Assembly (NCBI GenBank): GCA_016794505.1
Contig: JAEUJZ010000048.1
Location: forward strand, 33,957 to 97,956
Origin: Myxococcales bacterium
GTDB taxonomy: Bacteria > Myxococcota_A > Polyangia > Palsa-1104 > JAEUJZ01
DNA length: 64,000 bases
Reading direction: 5' to 3'
In this document: in pieces, positions 18,913 through 27,648 of the stretch
How positions within the stretch are numbered: position 1 is the first letter of the stretch
How the letters are laid out: the number at the start of each line of letters is the position of its first letter
Made by a program: the position numbers and the translations under genes
Notes under the pieces: generated by a model
Seen by the model: the letters and a program-made list of their open reading frames with translations, nothing else
What the model was told of the DNA's origin: nothing
The model's database searches: none

Positions 18913-19731
18913 TCAGCGTCCTCCTCGCAGAGATCCCAGGTCCTTGAACCAGCGCGAGCTGGGTGTACGAGCGAGACTGGCCACACCTTCCCGGCCAAAC
19001 GCCTCGTGCTGTACCGCCGCGATGTATTTGGAGAAGCGACTGCGTCGCAGATCGCAGCTCTGGATCAAGTCGCCCAGCCAGACCGGTGCGCGATAGCGAA
19101 ACTTGACCTCCATCAACGTGGTGGCGGGCGCAACATACGTGCTGACTCCACACAGGTTGATCCAAGCCCGCTCGCTGCCAAACAAGCTGGGTCCGCGCGC
19201 TGGCTGATAACAGATGTCGTGATCCAGCGTCAGGCGCAGTCCCTCGCTGGGATCGATCGATGCGAAGGCTTGGCGCCGCGCGGTGATCAAAAGCTGCGGC
19301 TCTGCACGATAGACCTGCATCAAGTAGAGAAACTGGGACAGTGTGTTTTGCTGTTCCGCGTTGGTGAGCTTTAGCGTCGAAGGGATCTCACCGCGCAGCA
19401 GGCTCGGCAAGGTTGCAAGCGGCACGACGGCTCGCTGCTTCAACGTCACGGCTTTGGCTTTGCGCTTGATCTCGACAAAGGCTGGCTCGTTCGGCGGGCG
19501 GCCATAGACGCGGATGCGCAGCTTCAAGCGGTCCGGTGCCTTCTCCATATGCAGACGTGCGAAATCAAGGCGCGGCGAGTCGAGATACAGCGACGTGTTG
19601 TGCTGCCCACCTTCTGCGTGGTCGTCGCGCTTGAGAAACGCCGCAGAGCCCGACAAGAACTGCTGCATTTGAGCGTGGCTCATCCAGTACTTGAATTCGA
19701 AGCGCTCAAACGAGGTCTGTACGGTGCTCAT
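18913..19731 (-). CDS. VTC-domain (polyphosphate polymerase-like) protein
   Basis: A 272-residue single-domain protein of the VTC family, which belongs to the triphosphate-tunnel metalloenzyme fold. Eukaryotic Vtc4 makes polyphosphate from ATP and translocates it. Family blocks are seen in order: ERFEFKYWMS at the N-terminus, NTSLYLDSPRLDFARLH, the basic tunnel strand DRLKLRIRVYG, the strand FVEIKRKAK, and near the C-terminus TTLMEVKFRYRAP with the metal-binding Glu followed by RRSRFSKYIAAV. The tunnel residues therefore appear intact. Its ATG overlaps the stop of the upstream TolC-like gene by 4 bases, and it abuts the DUF4956 gene. There is no SPX domain, so phosphate-sensing as in yeast is not expected. 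Confidence 0.9.
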   Translation of the reverse strand: MSTVQTSFERFEFKYWMSHAQMQQFLSGSAAFLKRDDHAEGGQHNTSLYLDSPRLDFARLHMEKAPDRLKLRIRVYGRPPNEPAFVEIKRKAKAVTLKQRAVVPLATLPSLLRGEIPSTLKLTNAEQQNTLSQFLYLMQVYRAEPQLLITARRQAFASIDPSEGLRLTLDHDICYQPARGPSLFGSERAWINLCGVSTYVAPATTLMEVKFRYRAPVWLGDLIQSCDLRRSRFSKYIAAVQHEAFGREGVASLARTPSSRWFKDLGSLRGGR

Positions 19732-21089
19732 CGTCCCTCCGCAGGCCGACCAACGGCTGCCTGGAGCTGCAGCTGAGCGCGACGATAGGCCAGGCGAGCG
19801 TCGCTGTGATCGCGCCGCCTGCGCAGCACGGATTCTTCTCCACTCAGCAGTGCGACCAGATCGATCTCGGCACCACGCGCGGCGACCTCCAGCAAGCGCT
19901 CGTGCTCTTGCAAGCTGGGCAGCACGTCCTGCGTGAAGCGCAGAAGGATGCCGCGGCGAATGTTGAGCTCTGCGCAGGCCGCGTATACCCGCTGGGTAAT
20001 CTGCTGCACCAAGGCGAGCACCGAAGCTTGCTCGCGTGCTAGCTCAGCCTCGGCCACTTTGATCGGCCCGGCGTTGGTGTTCAAGACAGGCACGGACAGA
20101 TCCAGCCCAAGCTGCAGATCGTGCGGATAGCTCGATATGGCGTTCTCACGGTATGCGCCTTTGAACGTGAACCATGGATAGCGGCGCGTGGTCTCGATAC
20201 GAATCGCCTGATTGCGCTGCTTGATACGGGCATAGGCTGCCTGCAGCGCCGGGCGCGTCGCCAGCGCTTGCTGGGAAAGCGGCTCGGGGTTGGTCTCGGC
20301 AAGGGGAATGATGGGACCCATTGGGCTGCCGAGCACTGGAATGGGCGTGGCGGAGGTCACGCCCAAGAGCAGCTGCAGCCCGCTTTGCGCTTGTTGCAGG
20401 CGTACGTCGAGCTCATCGAGGTCGCGCTGCGCGTACATCTGGGCCAGCTCGACGAGGTTGAGATCCAAGCGGGTCACTGCACCGCGGTGCGTGCGGGTCT
20501 TGGATGCGGCCGAAAGGCGCTTGCGCAGACCCAAGGCCAGCTCGCCCATGCGCCGCTGATCCAGCAGCTCGATCAGCGTGGAATGCGCGATGCGGACTTC
20601 CGTGGCGAGCGCCCACTCTCTCTCGGCGATCTCAAAGTTGACCTCGGCCTGCCGCGCCCGAGCCTGCGAGCGACGAGCCAGCCACTCGACAGGCTGCGGC
20701 GGCGTCCACTTGAGCGCCAGCTCCAGGCCCAGCCGATCAGGCGACTGCACGTGCAGGACTTCCACGCCCAGCGAGGGATTGGAAAGCGCAGTGGCCGTGA
20801 TGATCTGACCCGCTGCAACGTCGCGCTCGATGCGAAACAAGCGAAGCTGTGGATTGTCGCGCAGCGCAATCAACACGGCCTCGTCTTCGCTGAGCGGGCG
20901 ATGGCTGGCGACAACGGGGGGACGAGTCTGCGTGTCTTCTGCCGCGTTCACTTCTGTCACGCCCACGGGGCCGCTGCATAGAAGCCGCAAGCAGACCAGT
21001 GCAGTCAACCATGGTGCCGGACACACGACCGCCCCAGCCCGCCCACAAGACGTGCTCTCTCCCAGGCTCCATCGGCTGCCGCGTGTCAC
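19728..21089 (-). CDS. TolC-like outer-membrane efflux protein
   Basis: Outer-membrane factor of the TolC family (two OEP repeats, mostly long alpha-helical coiled coils). Typical segments are LSEDEAVLIALRDNPQLRLFRIERDVAAGQ, a first half ending near LLLGVTSATPIPVLGS, then a second round ATRPALQAAYARIKQRNQAIRIE with RRYPWFTFKGAYREN and LQLGLDLSVPVLNTNAGPIKVAEAELAREQ. The start is uncertain. The frame is open to a TTG at 21269, but its first 60 residues are Cys-rich and not family-like. A GTG at 21089 or 21026 gives a hydrophobic signal sequence ending near EVNAAED. The 3' end overlaps the VTC start by 4 bases. With the HlyD-like adaptor downstream it makes two parts of a trans-envelope export channel. 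Confidence 0.85.
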   Translation of the reverse strand: MTRGSRWSLGESTSCGRAGAVVCPAPWLTALVCLRLLCSGPVGVTEVNAAEDTQTRPPVVASHRPLSEDEAVLIALRDNPQLRLFRIERDVAAGQIITATALSNPSLGVEVLHVQSPDRLGLELALKWTPPQPVEWLARRSQARARQAEVNFEIAEREWALATEVRIAHSTLIELLDQRRMGELALGLRKRLSAASKTRTHRGAVTRLDLNLVELAQMYAQRDLDELDVRLQQAQSGLQLLLGVTSATPIPVLGSPMGPIIPLAETNPEPLSQQALATRPALQAAYARIKQRNQAIRIETTRRYPWFTFKGAYRENAISSYPHDLQLGLDLSVPVLNTNAGPIKVAEAELAREQASVLALVQQITQRVYAACAELNIRRGILLRFTQDVLPSLQEHERLLEVAARGAEIDLVALLSGEESVLRRRRDHSDARLAYRRAQLQLQAAVGRPAEGR

Positions 21090-21272
21090 ACCGCAAAGCA
21101 GCCGGGTGCTGAGGCTTGTCGCGTCGCACACAGAAAATTCCCCGCAGCGACTGTAACACGCTGACACTCTTGCCGGAACGTCGATTGCCAGCGTCGTTGC
21201 AGAAATGTTTCTTGACTCGATCGACAGGTAGGCGGTGGGCAGGTTGCGCGGGTCCGCGTACCTGAGCAATGA

Positions 21273-22646
21273 CTACGGAAAACGCCGGCTGCGCTCGGCT
21301 GGAGCGAGCACCAGAAAGCAGACAGCCGCGGCGATAGCGCCCCCGATCATGACGAGGAACGGCGTATCCCAGCCTGAGCGGGCGACCAGAAAGCCAAAGC
21401 CCAGGCCGGACACGGCGCTGCTGGCATAGCCGAACAGTCCGGTAAGACCAATGGCCGTGGCGACAGCTTGCGGCCCGACCAAGCTGGCCGCACACAGCCC
21501 GACCAAGAACTGTGGACCATAGATGCAGAAGCCAATCAGCAGCAGTAGCGCCGCCGAGTGAAACGTGCTCCCCCCAGGCAGCTTCCAAAAGGCGAACAGC
21601 GCCGCTGAACAAGCCAGCATGTACCCCGCCGCAAGGTGCGCGCAGCGTCCAGAAAAGGCGTGATCGCGCAACCAGCCGGCCGCCAAGGCGCCCACCAGTC
21701 CGGCCATCTCGAACCCGGCGAGGCTCCCGCTGGCATGCAGCAGGCTTTGGCCGCGGACCGTTGACAGATACATGGGGGCCCAGTTCATCACGCCATAGCG
21801 AATGACATAGACAAAGAGGTTCGCGAGACAAAGGAACCAGAGCGCCGGATTCCCGAATACATGATCCTGCAAATAGGAATGAAAATCTTCATTCCGTGTG
21901 CTGCCCACGGATTCCTGATTGCCTGATCCAGATTCCTGTTTTGGCCCGGTTACGGCAGGCAGGGAAGGCGGCGGGTCTTTTGATTCAGCCACGGCGGGCA
22001 GGCCTAGAGATGCGGGTGTGTCGCGCAGACGGTTCGCCAGATAGGCGCTGACCACCAGGGCGCAGAGCGCCGGCACCACAAAGCCCGCACGCCAGCCTGC
22101 GTGACTGACCAGGGCCCCGGCAAAGACAAAGATCAGCGCAGCTCCGACTTGGTGCGAGCTGTTCCAGATTCCCCAGATGACTCCGCGGTCCGGGGGCGCT
22201 ACCCAGTGGGACAAGATCCGTGCGCACGGTGGGAATCCCATGCCCTGAAACCAACCATTGGCCAACCACAACAGGCCCAAGATGGCGACGCTGGACGAGA
22301 GCCCGAAAGCCAGATTGGCCAGCGCGGATAACAAGAGTCCAGCGGCCATGAAGTATCGCGGGTTGCTGCGGTCTGCGAGGATGCCGTTGCCGAACTTTGA
22401 GACGCCGTACAGCAGATCGTGCAGCGTCAGGAACAGACCAAGCTGTGCGGTGCCAATTCCCAGGGCCCGGTTCATGTCGGGCATGGCGACCGGCAGATTC
22501 TTGCGAACAAAATAGAACACGGCATACCCGACAAACAGGGCCGAGATCTGACGGAATCTCCAGGCGCGAAACAAAATCGGAACCTGCTCGGGTGGCACCG
22601 CCGGAGCCGGTGGCGGAGGCGATAAGAGCGCACGCAGGCGATTCAT
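21273..22646 (-). CDS. OPA-type major facilitator (GlpT/UhpC-like)
   Basis: A 457-residue MFS protein with twelve predicted helices and a central loop (about residues 230-265) that is Ser/Pro-rich. The organophosphate:Pi antiporter signatures are visible: YAVFYFVRKNLPVAMPDM in helix 1, with the Arg used for phosphate binding, YGVSKFGNGILADRSNPRYFM, and ANGWFQGMGFPPCARILSHW. The substrate is probably an organophosphate such as glycerol-3-phosphate or a hexose phosphate. A sensor role like UhpC is also possible, but no two-component genes are adjacent. It lies 18 bases after the GH5 gene and just upstream of the TolC-like gene, so it is co-transcribed with the VTC unit. Confidence 0.88.
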   Translation of the reverse strand: MNRLRALLSPPPPAPAVPPEQVPILFRAWRFRQISALFVGYAVFYFVRKNLPVAMPDMNRALGIGTAQLGLFLTLHDLLYGVSKFGNGILADRSNPRYFMAAGLLLSALANLAFGLSSSVAILGLLWLANGWFQGMGFPPCARILSHWVAPPDRGVIWGIWNSSHQVGAALIFVFAGALVSHAGWRAGFVVPALCALVVSAYLANRLRDTPASLGLPAVAESKDPPPSLPAVTGPKQESGSGNQESVGSTRNEDFHSYLQDHVFGNPALWFLCLANLFVYVIRYGVMNWAPMYLSTVRGQSLLHASGSLAGFEMAGLVGALAAGWLRDHAFSGRCAHLAAGYMLACSAALFAFWKLPGGSTFHSAALLLLIGFCIYGPQFLVGLCAASLVGPQAVATAIGLTGLFGYASSAVSGLGFGFLVARSGWDTPFLVMIGGAIAAAVCFLVLAPAERSRRFP

Positions 22647-22664
22647 CGGATCCCTTCCACGGTG

Positions 22665-24137
22665 TTACAGGCAGAGAGAGCCGAGGGAAAGACAGGAACG
22701 AACCGTGACTTTCTTGGGACCACTGCGGTCCGACGCACAGCGCAGTGTCCAGCCATCGCGGTCATAGCGACAGGACAAGCCGCTGCCTTCAACCTCGATG
22801 ATTGGTAGCAGGCTGGGTGGGCGACCTGAAAAGAGCTTTTGCGGGGCAAATAGGAGGGTCTGCCCCCGTCGTGGATCGTGATCCCAGGCCACTTCGATGA
22901 TGTATGGCGCGATGGGCGATGACTCGCGTACGGCAAGCAGCCGCGGCACGCCCGAGATGCGCTGGGCATATGGCCGCGGGCGGAACAGGCCAGGGCGCAG
23001 TTGACCGGCGTCATCGACGATCGAGAGATCTTCGTGATTCCAGCCGTCGCGACGGCTGCGGTCCCAGCCCGGCGTATAGTTCCACTGTGTGCCCGATGCG
23101 AAGCGCTGGTTCAAGTGGCGATGCAAAAGGGTCAAATAGGAATCGGCTCCACGGGTATCACCGGGGGCGCCATACTCGCCCAAGAACAGCGGCGCCGACA
23201 GCTCGGCGGTCTTGTGATCAAAAAAGGAAAAAGCAGTGTCCGCCGGCAGGGTGAGGCCAGAATAGACACGCCCAATAAGGACCCCTGCATCGTAGTAGTG
23301 AGGGGCGTATGCAAAGTTGCTAAACGCGGGGCGGGGCAGGGCGGATCCCACAAGGCCGCTATTGGTTAGCGCGTGGCCTTCGATAAACAGGATGGCCTCG
23401 GGGAACTCGCGACGGATGACCCGCTCGGCATCGGCATACAGGGCAGGCAAGTCCTTTTTCTCGTCGCCCCATGGTTCGTTGATGGGGTCAAAGCCGATCA
23501 CACCGGGGTGGCTGCGAAAGTGATGAGCGAGCCGGGACAGGATCTGCAGATAGCGATCGCGGACTCCGTTTTTGTTCCCATGAAAGGCAGCGAAGGAGCG
23601 ATGCATCTCGGCATCGAAGATCATCCGCAGTCCCCAGTTGCTGCAGGCCGCACCATTGTCAGGAGTCTGCGGGCGAACATCGGAAGGCAGGGCCCAGCGC
23701 GGAAACCCATCGCCACAGCCCGAGATGTTGAAGCGTGAAAACGCATCCTGATGGATGTCGACGAGCACATAGATCCCGCGCTTCCAGAGCTCATCGGCAA
23801 GCTGCGTCACGTGGGCCAGATATGCCGGCTCATACGATCCGGGGCTTGGCTCGTACGCTTCCCAGTTGAACAACAGGCGCACGACGTTGACGCCCCAGCC
23901 CGGCAGAGGATCGAGATCGGCCAGCGAGCGCACATGACGAAACGGCGGAACTTTGGACTCTCCGGCTAGGTTGACGCCGCGCAGGATGACGACGCCGCCT
24001 TGCGCATCCACGAAGTCCCGACCCACCACCCGCAGAGGCGCCGCCTGGGCGCTGGCTGGCTCTGCGAAGTTGGGCCCAGCAAGTCCGCTGGCAACCAGTC
24101 CGACGCACCCCGCGAGCAGCCAAGCCAAGCCGTTCAT
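22665..24137 (-). CDS. GH5-family glycosidase, endoglycoceramidase-like, secreted
   Basis: About 490 residues starting MNGLAWLLAGCVG (ATG 24137) with a signal peptide ending around ASAQA. The TIM barrel has the GH5 landmarks: ILRGVNLAGESKVPPF at the start, VVRLLFNWEAYEP, IYVLVDIHQDAFSR, the acid/base Glu in GFDPINEPWG, APHYYDA and the nucleophile Glu in LFLGEYGAPGD. The N-terminal and HQDAFSR segments and the C-terminal beta domain fit the endoglycoceramidase or glycosylceramidase branch, which releases glycans from glycosphingolipids. Myxobacteria do contain sphingolipids, but the substrate is not shown by sequence. It is the first gene of the minus-strand block, 61 bases from the divergent Mpo1-like gene. 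Confidence 0.88.
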   Translation of the reverse strand: MNGLAWLLAGCVGLVASGLAGPNFAEPASAQAAPLRVVGRDFVDAQGGVVILRGVNLAGESKVPPFRHVRSLADLDPLPGWGVNVVRLLFNWEAYEPSPGSYEPAYLAHVTQLADELWKRGIYVLVDIHQDAFSRFNISGCGDGFPRWALPSDVRPQTPDNGAACSNWGLRMIFDAEMHRSFAAFHGNKNGVRDRYLQILSRLAHHFRSHPGVIGFDPINEPWGDEKKDLPALYADAERVIRREFPEAILFIEGHALTNSGLVGSALPRPAFSNFAYAPHYYDAGVLIGRVYSGLTLPADTAFSFFDHKTAELSAPLFLGEYGAPGDTRGADSYLTLLHRHLNQRFASGTQWNYTPGWDRSRRDGWNHEDLSIVDDAGQLRPGLFRPRPYAQRISGVPRLLAVRESSPIAPYIIEVAWDHDPRRGQTLLFAPQKLFSGRPPSLLPIIEVEGSGLSCRYDRDGWTLRCASDRSGPKKVTVRSCLSLGSLCL

Positions 24138-24198
24138 CGTGCTCCCCCTGCGCAAGCGTATCGCGTTGCGCCGCGGCCCACAGCTACAATGTGCTCCC

Positions 24199-24528
24199 AT
24201 GGATACACCGAGGCACTTCGCCAGCTTCGCCGAGTTCTACCCCTACTATCTTTCGGAACACGCGAACCGCACCTGCCGTCGCCTGCACGTGGTCGGCAGC
24301 ACGATCGGTGCCGCCTGGGCTTTGTCGGGTATTGCCGGCGCGCTCGGCGTCGGCAAGGGACGACCCAGTCGTGTGCTGTCGGGCCTCGCCATCGGCTATG
24401 GCTTTGCGTGGGTGGGTCACTTTTTCTTTGAGAAGAACCGGCCCGCGACGTTCAAGTACCCGCGCTATAGCTTCATCGGGGACTGGGCGATGTGGCGTGA
24501 CGTCGTCACTGGAAAGCTGCCGTTCTGA
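24199..24528 (+). CDS. Mpo1/DUF962-like membrane protein
   Basis: A 109-residue protein of the DUF962 family, whose yeast member Mpo1 is an iron-dependent dioxygenase that alpha-oxidises 2-hydroxy fatty acids. Conserved His residues are visible in FYPYYLSEHANRTCRRLHVVGSTIG and in FAWVGHFFFEKNRPATFKYPRYSFIGD. Two short membrane helices lie between about residues 30-55 and 60-85. It is shorter than E. coli or yeast members, which have four helices; half-size single-domain forms are common in proteobacteria. The ATG at 24199 is used. A fatty acid 2-hydroxylase is encoded at 58.5 kb and could supply its substrate, an inference only. Confidence 0.85.
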   Translation: MDTPRHFASFAEFYPYYLSEHANRTCRRLHVVGSTIGAAWALSGIAGALGVGKGRPSRVLSGLAIGYGFAWVGHFFFEKNRPATFKYPRYSFIGDWAMWRDVVTGKLPF

Positions 24529-24544
24529 GTCAGGCCGCTTGCGC

Positions 24545-27500
24545 CTAGTGCTCAGGCGGCGTGGCGAAGCTGGGAGAAAGGCCGGGGGCAGGTTCGCGCG
24601 GGGCTTCGGTGCGGGCCGGGCTGGGCGGTTCAGCGCCGAGCTGCTCACAGCCTTCGATGCGCTGCTTGCTGCAGCCTTGGCGCAACAGCTGTCTGCCCCG
24701 CGTGACATCTTGCGGCACGCCATCGCCGCGTAGGAAGTGCAGCCCAGCGCGGACGCAGCTTTGCGCCTGACCGGCGTGACATGCACTTTCTTGATCGCTG
24801 ACCAGAAGACCGCAGGCCTGGGCATAGGAGAAGCGGCAGGCCTGCTCCAACAGCTTCTGAGCCATCGCCGCATCGCGCTTGCCACCGTCGCCCTGACGCA
24901 GCATGAGGCTCAGTCGGAAACAGCCTTCCGCGTTGTTGAGCTCGCAGGCCTGACGGAACGCCTGCGCCGCACGGGCCGGATCGCGAGGCAGGTTCTGCAA
25001 GCCGTTCTTGTAAAACACACCCATGTTCACGCACGTTTCCGCGTTGCCGCAGTGAAAGACATCGGCATCACTTGTCGCGGAAGCACCCGGCCGAGAGGAC
25101 GGCGATGGTGGTGGGCAGCGCGTCTTGTCGCGGGTGCAGTCCTTGCTCGGCGCGTCGGTTCCTCGGGGTTGGCGAGGAGGATCGGACCCCCGGCTGGCCG
25201 GGCTGGTCTGCGCTGGCTGCCGCGTTGCCCAATAGCCCAAGAGGCCGCCGCGGATGCAGGCATCAAAGACCATTCCGCTGCAGGCTCGCTGATACAAATC
25301 CAACGTGTCACGCCGTTCGCGCTCGCGGCGCAGATCCCCTCGGCGTTCGCTGAGGCGGGCTGCCTTCAGACACGCCGCTGGCTGGCCGGCCATGCACTCA
25401 TCGCTGGCGGCGTTGAACAGAGCCTCGCTCTTGCTGCGAGCCGCTGTCAGGTCAGGAATCGGGGACACACAAAGATCGGGATCGCGGCAGGATCCTTGGC
25501 GCCACTGCGCTGCCTGCGCTGCGCTTTTCACCGTCGACCAGTCGCTTTCCAAGAGCACCAGCGCCGCCATGCAGGCCACGCTGCTGCCGCCGCGGCAGCT
25601 GTTCTGCCACTGTTCCAGGGCCTGCCGGGTGTCGGCAGGTGGCCCCCAGCCGCGCAAGCGAATCAATCCGAGCAGCGTGCAGACTTGTTCGTTCCGTCTC
25701 TCGCACGCCTGACGAAGCTGGCTCAGCTCGCCAGGGCTCAGCGACTGATCACCGGTCAGTGTCAGTCGGGACAACAGGCCGGCCATGCACGCTTCGTCAT
25801 GCCGACCTTCGCAGGCTTTGCGCAACAACAGAGCAGCGCTCTCGCGATCGCGAGCCACCCCCAGCCCCTGCCACTGCTGCCGCGCCAGCTCAAAGCAGCC
25901 CGAGGCGCTGCCGGCATCACACGCTTGCTTAAACAAACCGGCAGCAGCGATCGCGTTTTTGGGCAGGCCGTTTCCGTGTAGCTGTCGCTTGCCTAGATCG
26001 ACGCAGGTCACCAGATCGCCGCCGCTGCATGCTTTGCCCAAGCGCGCAACGACGCGATCGAAACGGTCAGCCTCGGGCATGCTTGTTGACTCTTGCATCA
26101 GCAGCTGGCCTGCCCGCTTGCACGCCGCAACGTCGTCCAGATCGCAAGCCTGCTCGTACAGGTGTCGCGCCCGCACGACGTCATGCCGCACTTCTTGGCT
26201 GGGCGAAGCCGAGTCGGGATCGAGTAGCTCGGCAGTTCGGCGACAGGCCGGCCGATCGCGTACGGCACAGCCTTTTTGATAGGCCACCAGCGCCACTTCC
26301 GCGCTCTGTGGCCCGCGCGCCTTTTTGGCCAACAGCCAGTCGGCAAAGGGCCGGCAATGGGCGCCGCGTCCTCGATCACACGAGACTCCGCAGGATCGTG
26401 CCGCGTCCTCTGGATAGGCCACGGGAACAAGGCCGCGCGCCAGCAGCGCTTCACACTGCCTTGCCGAAAGCCACGGCGAAAGCTGGCCCAGACCCCACAG
26501 CATGCCGACGAGGACCAGCAGCAAGATCGGCGCCAAGATGAGCAGTCTGCGTCGCAGCGGATGCCGCCGGCCCGACGAACCGGGAGATCGGGACGACGAT
26601 CCGCTAAGTGGCCCGCCTGGCCCATCGCTGGGCGTACTTTTCTGTGCGGGGCTCAGCGCTGAGGCGGCCACCAAGAAGGACTGCGCGCCACTGTATGTTC
26701 TTCGCGGTCGCAGTTCATCCATGGCCTGCAAGGCCGCAGCGGCGTCGGGAAATCGCTGCTGCGGCTGACGATGCACGCAGCGCGCAAACCAGTGATCAAA
26801 TCCTTCCGGGAGCCGGTTTTCGACGGAAAATTCCCGCGCCCGCGCTGAAGCCGGCACCAAGGAACGCGCCAGGACTTCGTTCAAAATGGCCAGCGTGCCG
26901 GGGCCCTCGCCTTCGTCCGTCGACGGAACCGCGCGCCAGTACGAGCGGCGGGCAAACAGATAAAAAGCCAATAGACCCAGTGTGAACACGTCGGTGGCCG
27001 GTGACAGAGCGACCTGGCCTTCGGCCTGCTCGGGCGCCATCCACATGGGCGTGACTTTGGGTTGGCGAGCGCCGGTATCGTCGCTGGACGCGTCGCTGGC
27101 CACCAGACGCATCATATGGCCCATGGCAACGCCAAGGATCTTGACGTGCGGCTGCGACTCGCCGGCTGGACGCAGGATGTAAATGTTGCTGGGCTTGAGC
27201 TGTCCGTGGACCAGGCTCGCGGCGTGCAAGTCCGACAGTCCCTGGGCGATTTGGCGCAATAGGACCAGGGCATCGCTGCCGCGGGGTGGCAGCAGCTTCA
27301 TCTGCGCCTCCAGCGTCTGCCCGCCCGCCAGAAGTTCCATGGCGATCCACGGCCGCGATCCCAGGTCCGCGTCGCTGCCGATGCCGTGCGCCAAGAAGCG
27401 CACCAAGTGTGGCGAGCGCAGGGCTAGCAGGCGATCCATGGCCTGCGAAAGCCGCAGCGCCACGTCGGGCTGTTTCTCAATCGATCGGTCCAGGATGCCC

Positions 27501-27634
27501 AGGCAGATGCTCTCGCCTCGCTCTAGGTCGCGTGCGCTGTACAGCAGGCCATCGCCGCGGCGACTGAGCTGCTGGTCGATCTCATACCGCCCCGCAATGA
27601 CGGTGGATTTCGCGATATGTAGATGAGTACTCAT
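24545..27634 (-). CDS. Transmembrane pseudokinase with Sel1-like repeats
   Basis: About 1029 residues. The kinase-like N-terminal domain (about 14-310) has lost every key catalytic element: the Gly-rich loop is SRRGDG, the ATP-binding Lys is Gly46 (ICLGIL), HRD is HGQ (143-145) with only the KPSN part kept, and DFG is LGV (167-169). It is therefore a pseudokinase. A membrane helix lies at about 364-384, followed by about 640 residues of Cys-rich Sel1-like/TPR repeats (for example ARHLYEQACDLDDVAACKRAG and AGLFKQACDAGSASGCFELARQQWQG GLG units), interrupted by a Pro/Ser linker near residue 860. The ATG at 27634 is preferred to a TTG at 27667. It lies 14 bases after the active kinase gene and shares its layout, which suggests duplication followed by loss of catalysis. 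Confidence 0.85.
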   Translation of the reverse strand: MSTHLHIAKSTVIAGRYEIDQQLSRRGDGLLYSARDLERGESICLGILDRSIEKQPDVALRLSQAMDRLLALRSPHLVRFLAHGIGSDADLGSRPWIAMELLAGGQTLEAQMKLLPPRGSDALVLLRQIAQGLSDLHAASLVHGQLKPSNIYILRPAGESQPHVKILGVAMGHMMRLVASDASSDDTGARQPKVTPMWMAPEQAEGQVALSPATDVFTLGLLAFYLFARRSYWRAVPSTDEGEGPGTLAILNEVLARSLVPASARAREFSVENRLPEGFDHWFARCVHRQPQQRFPDAAAALQAMDELRPRRTYSGAQSFLVAASALSPAQKSTPSDGPGGPLSGSSSRSPGSSGRRHPLRRRLLILAPILLLVLVGMLWGLGQLSPWLSARQCEALLARGLVPVAYPEDAARSCGVSCDRGRGAHCRPFADWLLAKKARGPQSAEVALVAYQKGCAVRDRPACRRTAELLDPDSASPSQEVRHDVVRARHLYEQACDLDDVAACKRAGQLLMQESTSMPEADRFDRVVARLGKACSGGDLVTCVDLGKRQLHGNGLPKNAIAAAGLFKQACDAGSASGCFELARQQWQGLGVARDRESAALLLRKACEGRHDEACMAGLLSRLTLTGDQSLSPGELSQLRQACERRNEQVCTLLGLIRLRGWGPPADTRQALEQWQNSCRGGSSVACMAALVLLESDWSTVKSAAQAAQWRQGSCRDPDLCVSPIPDLTAARSKSEALFNAASDECMAGQPAACLKAARLSERRGDLRRERERRDTLDLYQRACSGMVFDACIRGGLLGYWATRQPAQTSPASRGSDPPRQPRGTDAPSKDCTRDKTRCPPPSPSSRPGASATSDADVFHCGNAETCVNMGVFYKNGLQNLPRDPARAAQAFRQACELNNAEGCFRLSLMLRQGDGGKRDAAMAQKLLEQACRFSYAQACGLLVSDQESACHAGQAQSCVRAGLHFLRGDGVPQDVTRGRQLLRQGCSKQRIEGCEQLGAEPPSPARTEAPREPAPGLSPSFATPPEH

Positions 27635-27648
27635 CGCAGATAGACGGC

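Noticed and set aside
20737..21831. Minus-strand frame overlapping the TolC-like and OPA transporter genes
   Set aside because: It is in another frame of two clear genes on the same strand and is rich in Arg/Gly/His without motifs.
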